From Pedobacter sp. Leaf170 (GTDB taxonomy: Bacteria; Bacteroidota; Bacteroidia; Sphingobacteriales; Sphingobacteriaceae): a DNA stretch of 64,000 bases. Made by a program: the position numbers and the translations under genes. Below the pieces are notes generated by a model, which was not told the origin of the DNA, searched no databases, and worked only from the letters and a program-made list of their open reading frames with translations. Shown in pieces: positions 1 to 7,727 of this stretch. Position 1 is the stretch's first letter. Every line of letters starts with the position of its first letter. The stretch lies in the NCBI RefSeq assembly GCF_920984665.1, contig NZ_CAKLBP010000002.1:744001-808000 (forward strand), read 5' to 3'.

Positions 1-299
1 AAGGGTTTTAATAAATAATCAACCGCATCGAGTTCAAAACTTTGCACTGCATGCTCCGTATAAGCAGTTGTAAATACTACCATTGGCGGATTGCTCAGGC
101 TTTTCAGAAAATCAATTCCGCTAATATCGGGCATTTTGATATCCAGAAAAATTAAATCTACCCTGTTATGCTGCAAATATGTAATCGCTTCAAAAGCATT
201 AGTAAAAACGGCACTAAGCTCAACAAATGGCACTTTCGAAGCATGCGAGCGGATTATATCAAGCGCTATTGGTTCATCATCTATTGCAATGGCAATCAT
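1..299 (-). CDS. LytTR-type response regulator, receiver domain (partial, runs off the left edge)
   Basis: Reading the minus strand from the ATG at 299 gives MIAIDDEPIALDII, then LIFLDIKMPDISGIDFL and VVFTTAYTEHAVQSFELDAV. This is a CheY-like receiver domain: the acidic DDE pocket is at residues 5-7, the phospho-acceptor Asp sits in FLDIKMP, the Thr switch residue is in FTTAY, and the domain ends in the typical DYLLKP. About 99 residues are visible; the DNA-binding half lies beyond the window. The AYTEHAVQSFELDAVDYLLKP ending is characteristic of LytR/AlgR (LytTR) regulators, so a LytTR output domain is inferred, not seen. The neighbouring kinase upstream on the same strand is LytS-like, the usual partner. 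Confidence 0.85.
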   Translation of the reverse strand, partial: MIAIAIDDEPIALDIIRSHASKVPFVELSAVFTNAFEAITYLQHNRVDLIFLDIKMPDISGIDFLKSLSNPPMVVFTTAYTEHAVQSFELDAVDYLLKP

Positions 300-550
300 T
301 TTTAAAGATACTATTAGATTTAATTTTTTTAAACTTCTATCCCCTTAAATTATTTTTTGAAGCACAAAGTCTTGTAATTCTTGGCAATTCTGTCCCGCCA
401 ATACTACAATCTTTTGGTTAATGTTTTCGCTGTAAATAATTAGTGCTCCCAAAAGTATTTTCGTTTTTGTCGGGGCTATTTAACAAAGTTATTAGCGCTT
501 TTGTAATTGTAGCACCTAGCTTAATTTTATAAATCTGCAACACCAACCTC

Positions 551-580
551 TGTCCATTTCGACTGAAGTGGAGAAATCTT
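551..580. repeat. Fragment resembling a dispersed Bacteroidota intergenic repeat
   Basis: The stretch carries the words CATTTCGACTGAAGTGG and GAGAAATCT. From memory, similar strings recur between genes in many Pedobacter and Flavobacterium genomes. Only one copy is seen in this window, so the repeat status is inferred. Confidence 0.4.
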
Positions 581-703
581 CACTCAATTTTAAAACCTCA
601 GCACATTAAATTTTTTAAGCACGTAGCGAAAACATTAATAGTTTTACCAGCCTGAGTAAGTTAAACCCGACAATAGCGAGCACGGAGTGTAACGGAGTAA
701 AGC

Positions 704-730
704 AAATGGCGGGGCTTTCGTCCGCCATTT
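704..730. repeat. Perfect 9-bp inverted repeat in the kinase-regulator spacer
   Basis: AAATGGCGG at 704-712 pairs perfectly with CCGCCATTT at 722-730 across a 9-nt loop. No T-run follows on either strand, so it is not a standard terminator. It sits just beyond the stop codon of the kinase gene. The rest of the 300-765 spacer shows no gene; it also holds the repeat-like fragment at 551-580. Confidence 0.5.
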
Positions 731-765
731 ACACTACCATACATTTTCAAAAAAAATGATAGATC

Positions 766-2271
766 TTAATCTAGCTGCAAGGTTAAATGCACAAAAAACT
801 CTTTTGCACTTTCGCGAATAATTAACTCATGTTTCCCGTGGTAAAGCAGGGTTAACCTTTGTTTTACGTTTTCCAGGCCGATGCCACTTTTAAGTTTTTC
901 CGGGTCGGTATCGGCCTTGTGGTAAATGCTATTGTTAACATCGAAAAATAAAGTGCGCTCTTTAGTTTGCAGCGTAATTTTTATATGAGAGGGTTGTTGT
1001 AAACTTATACCATGTTTAAAGGCGTTCTCTACAAAAGGAATTAAAAGCATGGGTGTAATTTCCAGATTATTCAACTGTTCGTCGATATGAGTTTCAATTC
1101 TAATATCAGCAGAGCGAGAAGTTCGAAGTTTTTGCAAATCGATATAATTGTTTAAATATTCAACTTCGCGGGTTAATGAAATTTTATCCTGCATGTTTTC
1201 GTGCAACATAAAACGCATCATATCTCCAAGTTTTTGAATGCCTTCGCCGGTTCTATCGGCATTTTCTTGTAATGCGGTTCCGTAAAGGGTATTTAGTGCA
1301 TTAAATAAAAAATGTGGGTTAATTTGCGATTGCAGGAAACTCAGGTTGGCATTAGATTTACCCAATTTTGTACGGAGGCTTGCCACCTCACTTTGTGTAG
1401 AAGTTCTTTGTTTGTAAACAAACCACGATAGCGGTACGGTTACAATAAGTTGTGTTGACAAATGGAATATGAATACTATAAAAAACATTTCTGCCCGCAT
1501 AATAAAAATGGTTGAAATTAAGCCGAGCGGAACGGCTAATAATATAGAAATGAAGAATACCTGCCAAAAGTAAACCTTAAATTTTTTGCCTTGCTCAAAG
1601 TTTTGTGGCAGTAATTTGTAAATGGAATATATAAATATGCCTATGGTGGAGAAGATGACAAGGCTCCAGCAAATGCTAATTTCTATTCCGGCTCTTGTTG
1701 TTATCCAAAGTAACAGCCCAACAAACCAAAATGCTAATCCGAAACCTACATCTAATTTAACTTGCGTTCGCTCATCGGCATCGCGGTATTTATTTTCTCT
1801 GATGTAAAGTATAAACTCCTTTACTAATCCATACGCTGCAATAATAACTATAGACCATAAACTGTATAAAAATCCTTCGTAAAATAGCCTATTGTACCCA
1901 TCCTGCAATTCATTGTACTCTACCAGAATGTATGCTTTGGTATAGGTATTACAAATGCTTATCACTAAGCCACCAATCAGGAATAATCCGGCAAGGAAAA
2001 AGCTGTTTGCTAATATGTTATGTTTTTTAATGAAAGAAGGAATAATGCAAAAGTTTATGGCAAGAAAGTTTGCATACAGAACAGAAAACCTAAAAAGCTC
2101 GGGTATCAGGTAATTTGTGATGTGCGAATAGGTTAAGTTAGCGCCCCGAAAATAGTAGTAATTATGGTTGTGATCTCTGCTTCCTGCATTGGTGATAACT
2201 AGTATTACGATAAGGATGTAAAAGCAGGTGGAAATCCAAAATTCAATTTTGTGTAAATCTTTAATAGCCAT
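766..2271 (-). CDS. LytS/YehU-type sensor histidine kinase
   Basis: 501 residues. The first ~290 residues are mostly hydrophobic, with about seven or eight membrane segments separated by short loops. The cytoplasmic part carries the His_kinase (PF06580) core SQINPHFLFNALNTLYG, with the phospho-accepting His in NPHFLFN, followed by an HATPase region with PFVENAFKHG (N box) and SGIGLENVKQRL (G box). This organisation is that of kinases paired with LytTR regulators. The regulator gene lies downstream on the same strand, 466 bp away, which is wider than usual for such pairs. The sensed signal is unknown; no periplasmic sensor domain is evident. Confidence 0.9.
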   Translation of the reverse strand: MAIKDLHKIEFWISTCFYILIVILVITNAGSRDHNHNYYYFRGANLTYSHITNYLIPELFRFSVLYANFLAINFCIIPSFIKKHNILANSFFLAGLFLIGGLVISICNTYTKAYILVEYNELQDGYNRLFYEGFLYSLWSIVIIAAYGLVKEFILYIRENKYRDADERTQVKLDVGFGLAFWFVGLLLWITTRAGIEISICWSLVIFSTIGIFIYSIYKLLPQNFEQGKKFKVYFWQVFFISILLAVPLGLISTIFIMRAEMFFIVFIFHLSTQLIVTVPLSWFVYKQRTSTQSEVASLRTKLGKSNANLSFLQSQINPHFLFNALNTLYGTALQENADRTGEGIQKLGDMMRFMLHENMQDKISLTREVEYLNNYIDLQKLRTSRSADIRIETHIDEQLNNLEITPMLLIPFVENAFKHGISLQQPSHIKITLQTKERTLFFDVNNSIYHKADTDPEKLKSGIGLENVKQRLTLLYHGKHELIIRESAKEFFVHLTLQLD

Positions 2272-2476
2272 GTTTTTGTTTTTGATGGAGCAATTTTAGC
2301 AACACCGCTGCAATATATTTTTAAAATGTGATGGATTAGCGAAAAAATGTGATGAACTAAAGTTGATTTCCGCTAGCCGCAGATTAAAAGAATATTTATC
2401 TTATACTTTCATTCAAATTCAATCATTCAATATTTGTTTAATCATCCTTACATTTGAGCATCAAATAAAAATAGAC

Positions 2477-2824
2477 ATGATAGTATACGGCATTCCAAAT
2501 TGTAACACGGTTAAAAAATCTCTGGATTGGTTAAAGGAACATAAAATTGATTTCGAATTTCACGATTTTAAGAAAAAAGGCATTACAAAGGAAAAGCTAA
2601 ACACCTGGTGTAACAATTTTGGATGGGAAACCGTGCTGAACAGGAAAGGTTTGACCTGGAAAAAATTACTAAAGGAAGAACAACAAGCAATTGATAATCA
2701 GGTAAAGGCAATAGATTATTTGGTAGAAAACACCAGTGCTATTAAACGCCCAATTATTGAGAAAGATGGCAAAGCCATTCTAATTTCTTTTGATGAAAAC
2801 CTTTACGCTGAAACACTTAGTTAA
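2477..2824 (+). CDS. Spx/ArsC-family thioredoxin-fold protein
   Basis: 115 residues from the ATG at 2477, which begins directly with the fold's first strand (MIVYGIPNCNTVKKSLDWL); an in-frame start further upstream would add an unrelated leader and is not preferred. PNCNTVKK is the CxxxxK-type active-site loop of the ArsC/Spx/YffB group: one N-terminal Cys, no CxxC pair. The C-terminal half contains IKRPIIEKDGKAILISFDENLY, matching the conserved RP(I/L)I motif with the arsenate-reductase Arg. It could be a glutaredoxin-dependent arsenate reductase or a YffB-like thiol protein; the sequence does not decide. It is divergent from the upstream kinase gene. Confidence 0.8.
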   Translation: MIVYGIPNCNTVKKSLDWLKEHKIDFEFHDFKKKGITKEKLNTWCNNFGWETVLNRKGLTWKKLLKEEQQAIDNQVKAIDYLVENTSAIKRPIIEKDGKAILISFDENLYAETLS

Positions 2825-2892
2825 AACCGTTGTTTTAATGTTAAAGATTGTTAAATAGGATTTTAACATTTAAAACTAATATATTTTTGGAT

Positions 2893-3642
2893 ATGTATAA
2901 GCTGATCATTTTTATTTTCCTTGCCCTTCCGTTTGCATCGTTTAGCCAAACTGTTAGTACCGGTACAATTTACGATTATTCTAAAAAATCATTAACAGTT
3001 CCGGGCGTTACCATTAGAAACTTAAATAACAAGAAAGTGGTTAGTGCCAACGCTGCCGGGAAATTTACAGTACCAGCCAAAGTTGGCGATTTGCTCGAAT
3101 TTTCTTTTGTAGGTTATACAACAGATACACTTTACCTTACCAACTTATTGCCAAAAACCATTTATATGGTTGTGCGCTCAAATAACTTAAATGATGTAAA
3201 CATTAATGGTGTAAAAATTAATAAAGAAGTTTTGTCGAAAGATCCAATGGCAGAAAAATACACTTTAATGGGTACTGGTGGTAATTTATACCGTAAAAAA
3301 ATGACGGATAAGGTTGGTGGATTAAGTTTAAATCTTGGTCATGGTAAATACAAACGCCAGCAGCGATTAGAAGCCGAACTTGAACAAAAGGAGAGTTATA
3401 ATGCAGAAATAGACCGAAACTTTACTGAAAAAACTATAAAAGAATTAACTAAACTGGATGGCGAAGAATTAAAAAACTTTATGATTATTTATCGCCCATC
3501 TACATTAAAAATTCAGGAACAAAGGCCTTTTAATTATCCATATTACATCGCTCAGGCTTATCAAGCTTGGTTAAAATTATCTCCGAAGGAAAAAAAACTA
3601 CAAGATTTGCCAAACTTGAAGAAAGTAGATAACCAAATGTAG
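2893..3642 (+). CDS. Exported carboxypeptidase-regulatory-like domain protein
   Basis: 249 residues from the ATG at 2893. The N-terminus is a signal peptide (LIIFIFLALPFASFSQ), cleaved after about residue 18. Residues ~20-95 form a CarboxypepD_reg-like beta-sandwich (GTIYDYSKKSLTVPGVTIRN, then LLEFSFVGYTTDTLYL). The C-terminal ~140 residues are Lys/Glu-rich and probably helical, with no recognised domain. An earlier in-frame ATG at 2848 would place extra residues ahead of the signal peptide and is unlikely. Such proteins are common at the Bacteroidota cell surface; the role is unknown. Confidence 0.7.
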   Translation: MYKLIIFIFLALPFASFSQTVSTGTIYDYSKKSLTVPGVTIRNLNNKKVVSANAAGKFTVPAKVGDLLEFSFVGYTTDTLYLTNLLPKTIYMVVRSNNLNDVNINGVKINKEVLSKDPMAEKYTLMGTGGNLYRKKMTDKVGGLSLNLGHGKYKRQQRLEAELEQKESYNAEIDRNFTEKTIKELTKLDGEELKNFMIIYRPSTLKIQEQRPFNYPYYIAQAYQAWLKLSPKEKKLQDLPNLKKVDNQM

Positions 3643-3738
3643 CATTCTGTGGTTTAGGATGTTGTAAAGTAACATTATAGGCACAAGAAAACATAATAAC
3701 GCCGATTGCTTATATTTGCCGCCTATAAAAATTTCAAC

Positions 3739-5724
3739 ATGACTAAAAAACTGAATAAACTTATAACTTTAAGCTTATCATGTTGTGCATTTGCTTTTTC
3801 TGCATTTGCTCAACAAGCGCCCAAAACTACGCCTGCTGCAACAAATTATAGTCCGGCAGAGGCATTCGGACCACTGTTTTACACGCAAAACGGAAACGAA
3901 TTTCGTTCTGCAATTGGTGTACCAGGGCCAAAATATTGGCAAAACAGAGTTGATTACAACATTACAGCCAGCCTTAACGAAGCAACCAGTACGGTAACGG
4001 GTAGTGTAACCATCACTTATAAAAACAACAGTCCCGATAAATTGCCATATCTGTGGTTACAATTAGATCAAAATACCTTTAAACAAACTTCCCGTGGTTA
4101 TGCGGTAACGCCTGCAAGAAGTCGTTACGGTGCGCAAGGCGAAAGTTTTAATGGCGGTTACAAAATCGAAAACATCAGTGTTTCTCAAAAATCGGCAGCA
4201 GTAAAATTTACTTCTTTGGTAGAAGATACCCGTATGCAAATCCGTTTAGACCAACCTATGGCTGCAAATGGTGATTTAATTACGGTTAAAATGGATTACT
4301 CTTACGTTGTGCCTAAAGAAGGTTCAGACAGAACCGGGCATTTAACTACTCAAAATGGAGAAATTTTTGCAATCGCACAATGGTTTCCACGCATGTGTGT
4401 GTACGATGATGTAATTGGCTGGAATACATTGCCTTATTGGGGCGGTGGCGAGTTTTATTGCGAATATGGCGATATCACTTTTGCAATTACTGCACCGGCT
4501 AATCATATCGTAATGGGTTCTGGAGAGCTTTTAAATCCACAGGAAGTATTTACGGCAGAGCAATTAAAAAGATGGAACGCAGCAAAAGCGAGCGATAAAA
4601 CTGTTCACATTCGTTCTGCTGAAGAAGTTAATGATCCTAAATCCCGCCCTGCGAAAGATAAGTTAACCTGGAAATTTAAAATCTTAAACGCCAGAGATGC
4701 TGCTTGGGCTTCGTCAAAAGCATTTGTTTTGGATGCCGCACGAATAAATTTTCCAAGCGGAAGAAAAGGATTGGCAGTTTCTGCACAACCTATCGAAAGC
4801 AATGGTAACGATAGCTATGGCAGAGGCGTAGAATACGTAAAATCTACCATAGAGCATTACTCTACAAAATGGTTCGAATATCCTTATCCAATGGCGGTAA
4901 ATGTTGCGACCAACATTGGTGGTATGGAATATCCGGGCATTGTATTCTGTGGTTGGAAGGCTAAAAATGGCTCGGCATGGGGCGTAATCGATCACGAATT
5001 TGGCCATACCTGGTTCCCGATGATTGTTGGTTCAAATGAGCGTAAATACGGTTGGATGGATGAAGGTTTTAACACTTTCATCAATGGTATTTCTTCTAAA
5101 AACTTTAATAATGGCGAATATAAATCGCGTGTTACAGATATGAATAATATCGGTAAACGTGTTATTGGTAACCCGGTTTTGGAAAATATTATGCTTATGC
5201 CCGATGGAATGGCAGAACGTAACATTGGTGTAAACCTTTACAGCAAACCAGGTTGGGGTTTAGATATTTTAAGAGAGCAGATTTTAGGCGAAGATCGTTT
5301 TGATTATGCTTTCCGCCAGTACATTAAAAACTGGGCATACAAACACCCAACACCGTTCGACTTTTTTCGCTCAATGGAGAACGGTGCAGGCGAAGATTTA
5401 GCATGGTTCTGGAGAAGCTGGTTTTTAAATAACTGGAAAATGGACCAAGCCATAAGTGATGTTCAAGCAGTTAAAACTGATGGAAAAATAACAAGTTACA
5501 ACATCAAAGTTGATAACCTTGAGAAAATGCCAATGCCTATTATCCTTCAGGTAAAAACTAAGAGCGGTAAAACCGATATAATAAAAGTTCCGGTTGATGT
5601 TTGGATGAAAAACACAAGCTGGTTAGTTCGCTATCCAACAACCGAAGAGGTAGTTTCGGTAATTTTAGACCCTAACAAAGTATTGCCAGATTCAAATCCG
5701 GATAACAACAGTTGGACAAACTAA
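3739..5724 (+). CDS. M1 family zinc aminopeptidase, exported
   Basis: 661 residues. The start at 3739 gives a clean signal peptide ([15 protein letters not shown]). The M1 signature is complete: substrate-binding GGMEYPG, then the zinc motif HEFGH followed 18 residues later by Glu in WMDEGFNTF. The enzyme removes N-terminal residues from peptides and would act in the periplasm or outside. A beta-rich N-terminal domain precedes the catalytic domain; the C-terminal ~100 residues (after [11 protein letters not shown]) form a further beta domain. No type IX sorting domain is seen at the C-terminus. A -7 box TATATTTG lies at 3711-3718, 20 nt before the ATG, without a clear -33 TTG. Confidence 0.92.
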   Translation: MTKKLNKLITLSLSCCAFAFSAFAQQAPKTTPAATNYSPAEAFGPLFYTQNGNEFRSAIGVPGPKYWQNRVDYNITASLNEATSTVTGSVTITYKNNSPDKLPYLWLQLDQNTFKQTSRGYAVTPARSRYGAQGESFNGGYKIENISVSQKSAAVKFTSLVEDTRMQIRLDQPMAANGDLITVKMDYSYVVPKEGSDRTGHLTTQNGEIFAIAQWFPRMCVYDDVIGWNTLPYWGGGEFYCEYGDITFAITAPANHIVMGSGELLNPQEVFTAEQLKRWNAAKASDKTVHIRSAEEVNDPKSRPAKDKLTWKFKILNARDAAWASSKAFVLDAARINFPSGRKGLAVSAQPIESNGNDSYGRGVEYVKSTIEHYSTKWFEYPYPMAVNVATNIGGMEYPGIVFCGWKAKNGSAWGVIDHEFGHTWFPMIVGSNERKYGWMDEGFNTFINGISSKNFNNGEYKSRVTDMNNIGKRVIGNPVLENIMLMPDGMAERNIGVNLYSKPGWGLDILREQILGEDRFDYAFRQYIKNWAYKHPTPFDFFRSMENGAGEDLAWFWRSWFLNNWKMDQAISDVQAVKTDGKITSYNIKVDNLEKMPMPIILQVKTKSGKTDIIKVPVDVWMKNTSWLVRYPTTEEVVSVILDPNKVLPDSNPDNNSWTN

Positions 5725-5748
5725 ACTACACTTTACATGCATTATATA

Positions 5749-5780
5749 AACGCTCTGAATTTTCAGGGCGTTTTTTTTTT
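5749..5780 (+). terminator. Rho-independent terminator after the M1 peptidase
   Basis: An 11-bp stem (5749-5759 with 5762-5772, one G-T pair, GGGCG core) is followed by an unbroken T-run to 5780. Confidence 0.9.
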
Positions 5781-5835
5781 GGAAATGTACGGTAAAGTAA
5801 TGCTTCGGTTAATTCAGTCCCGCTGTACACTTTAG

Positions 5836-5854
5836 TCCCGATGAAAAATCGGGA
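5836..5854. repeat. Short perfect hairpin TCCCGAT-GAAAA-ATCGGGA
   Basis: A 7-bp perfect inverted repeat around a GAAAA loop. The arms resemble pieces of common Bacteroidota intergenic repeats. The 5781-6035 spacer shows no convincing gene. Confidence 0.4.
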
Positions 5855-6035
5855 GCTGCCGTTTCCATCGGGTTTACGATTAATGGTTTTGTTACTGCAA
5901 AAACAAAACACTCAAAAAAAACATTTTTTTCAAAAATTTTTGCTCAATTAGCGCTAAAAACTCTTTTAATATATTATTGCAAATTGCTAACACTGAAGGA
6001 AATTATAAATAATAGTTTTACCAGAAATAACTGAA

Positions 6036-6446
6036 ATGAAAAATAAAGTTTTAGAAATTAGTAATCCGGAAGGCATTTATGATCCGTGTCCGCATGGTTA
6101 TGCTCACGTTGCCACTGTATCAGCAAAAGATTTATTAGTATTTATTGCCGGGCAGGGTGGAAGCAGAATGGATGGGGTTTTAAGTACCGATTTCAGAACA
6201 CAGGTAAAAATAGTTTTCGAGAATATAAATATCGCTTTAGCGAGTAAAGGCATGGGCTTTAAAAATATCGCAAAGCTTACTACTTTAGTTGTAGATTACG
6301 ATGAGGAGAAACATCAGGTACTTATTGAAGAATCAAATTTAATATGGCCCGATTTGGAGTTTCCAGTAAATACATTAATTCCTGTTCAGAGATTAGCCTT
6401 AAGCGGCATGTTAATCGAAATTGATGCTACGGCAGTTGCTTTTTAA
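6036..6446 (+). CDS. RidA/YjgF/UK114 family protein
   Basis: 136 residues, the usual family length. It shows the trimeric RidA fold pattern: LLVFIAGQGGSRMDG (beta strands and turn), TQVKIVFENINIALASKGMGFKNIAKLTTLVVD, and the C-terminal NTLIPVQRLALSGMLIEIDATAVAF. The conserved Arg of imine deaminases is present in PVQRLAL, and the ending LIEIDATAV is typical. Canonical RidA hydrolyses reactive enamines and imines from PLP enzymes; subfamily members vary, so the substrate is not certain. A methyltransferase gene follows 9 bp downstream, suggesting co-transcription. Confidence 0.85.
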   Translation: MKNKVLEISNPEGIYDPCPHGYAHVATVSAKDLLVFIAGQGGSRMDGVLSTDFRTQVKIVFENINIALASKGMGFKNIAKLTTLVVDYDEEKHQVLIEESNLIWPDLEFPVNTLIPVQRLALSGMLIEIDATAVAF

Positions 6447-6455
6447 ATAAAAATT

Positions 6456-7061
6456 ATGGAAGGGAACCGGCAGAACGTGTTTGAAGTTTACAATAAAATT
6501 GGTGAGTGGTTCGCTGACAACCGGCCAACAAATTTAATCGAGAAAAAATACCTCGATAAACTAATATCCATTATCCCGGTAAGTGGAACTGTTTTAGATA
6601 TTGGCTGCGGTACGGGAATTCCATTATTAAAATATTTTAAAGATTCTGGTTTCCAGGTAACCGGAGTGGATGCCAGTAAAAAGATGCTCAGCATTGCTAA
6701 AGAGAATTTCGAGGATGTCGAATTTATTCTTGCAGACATGCGAAAACTTAAACTCGAAAGAAAGTTTAATGCAATAATTGCCTGGCATAGTTTCTTTCAT
6801 TTGCCTTTAGAAGAGCAGCCTGAAACACTTGATGTTTTTAAGAAGCATTTGCTTCCCGGTGGTGTTTTATTGTTTACCTCAGGTTCAAAAAATGGAGAAT
6901 CGTGGGGATTAAACGGTGGTGAAAATTTATTTCATGCTTCTTTAGCCACTAAAGAATACCAATCGATTTTAAATAAACATCAATTTAAAATAATTGAACA
7001 TAAAACTGATGATCCGGATTGCGGCGGTGCAACCGTTTGGATGGCGCAATATAATCCTTAA
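6456..7061 (+). CDS. Class I SAM-dependent methyltransferase
   Basis: 201 residues. Motif I is VLDIGCGTGIPLLKYF; VTGVDASKKMLSIA gives the acidic residue that binds the SAM ribose; FILADMRKLKL follows; and FNAIIAWHSFFHLPLEEQ is the motif IV region. This is the UbiE/Methyltransf_25 type. The substrate cannot be told. It starts 9 bp after the RidA-like gene, in the same direction. Confidence 0.85.
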   Translation: MEGNRQNVFEVYNKIGEWFADNRPTNLIEKKYLDKLISIIPVSGTVLDIGCGTGIPLLKYFKDSGFQVTGVDASKKMLSIAKENFEDVEFILADMRKLKLERKFNAIIAWHSFFHLPLEEQPETLDVFKKHLLPGGVLLFTSGSKNGESWGLNGGENLFHASLATKEYQSILNKHQFKIIEHKTDDPDCGGATVWMAQYNP

Positions 7062-7078
7062 TAAATCATAATTTGAAT

Positions 7079-7086
7079 TAACTTTG
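7079..7086 (+). promoter_or_regulatory. -7 box TAACTTTG, 4 nt before the VF530-like start codon
   Basis: Matches the Bacteroidota -7 consensus TAnnTTTG. No TTG lies at the expected -33 distance. The spacing implies transcription starting at or next to the ATG. Confidence 0.45.
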
Positions 7087-7090
7087 CCTC

Positions 7091-7315
7091 ATGGCAGAGC
7101 AGAAAAACAATCCCTTGCATGGTTTAACCTTAGAAAAAATTGTTACCGATTTACAAGTGCATTATGGCTGGGAACGGTTGGGTGGGCTCATTAAAATAGA
7201 TTGTTTTAATAGCGATCCTTCCATAAAATCGAGTTTAAAGTTTCTCCGCAAAATGCCTTGGGCCCGAAAAAAGGTTGAAGATTTATATTTGGATACTTTT
7301 CATAAAAGTAGATAG
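7091..7315 (+). CDS. VF530-like (DUF2132) small protein
   Basis: 74 residues. The sequence [28 protein letters not shown], then [30 protein letters not shown], matches what I recall of the VF530/DUF2132 family, small helical proteins proposed to bind DNA. The -7 box TAACTTTG at 7079-7086 ends only 4 nt before the ATG, so the mRNA may be leaderless. Confidence 0.8.
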   Translation: MAEQKNNPLHGLTLEKIVTDLQVHYGWERLGGLIKIDCFNSDPSIKSSLKFLRKMPWARKKVEDLYLDTFHKSR

Positions 7316-7396
7316 TATATTCATCCATTCTTCATTTTGTATTTAGAGATTTATTAAACAATTAATAAGGTTTTATTAATCTTAAATCATAAGAAA

Positions 7397-7570
7397 ATGA
7401 AAGCAATTAAAATTTTAATGATCGCCCTGATAGCAGCTTTTACTGTTAATGCCGTTAATGCACAAACTACTACAGCTGTTAAAGCTAAAACTGAAAAAGC
7501 TCAGGAAAAAAAATCCCATAAAAAACATCATCACAAACAAAAAGCCAAAGCGGTTGCATCAAAAATGTAA
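7397..7570 (+). CDS. Small exported Lys/His-rich protein
   Basis: 57 residues: signal peptide KILMIALIAAFTVNAVNAQ, then a short Thr/Ala/Lys segment, then the basic run KKSHKKHHHKQKAKA. The mature part is about 35 residues, with no Cys and five His. Codon pattern, the signal peptide and the terminator right behind it support a real gene. Function unknown; the His/Lys cluster could bind metal or polyanions (inference). Confidence 0.7.
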   Translation: MKAIKILMIALIAAFTVNAVNAQTTTAVKAKTEKAQEKKSHKKHHHKQKAKAVASKM

Positions 7571-7590
7571 AATCTAAAATGTGTTTATAT

Positions 7591-7623
7591 AAAAACCTCG
7601 GCCTGAAACCGAGGTTTTTTTGT
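7591..7623 (+). terminator. Rho-independent terminator after the Lys/His-rich peptide gene
   Basis: Perfect 11-bp stem (AAAAACCTCGG at 7591-7601 with 7609-7619), 7-nt loop and a T-run. Confidence 0.9.
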
Positions 7624-7727
7624 TTTGTGTTAAAATGATTGTCACGTTTTAATATTTTTTGTGTCTTATACTTGAAAACGGATTAAAACCATCTATTTCA
7701 ACCAAACAAGAAAACTTAAAATTTAGT

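Noticed and set aside
704-730. Perfect hairpin in the kinase-regulator spacer as a terminator
   Set aside because: No T-run on either strand; kept only as an inverted repeat.
5726-5911. Minus-strand ORF of 61 codons
   Set aside because: It covers a terminator hairpin and a repeat-like spacer; no protein-like composition.
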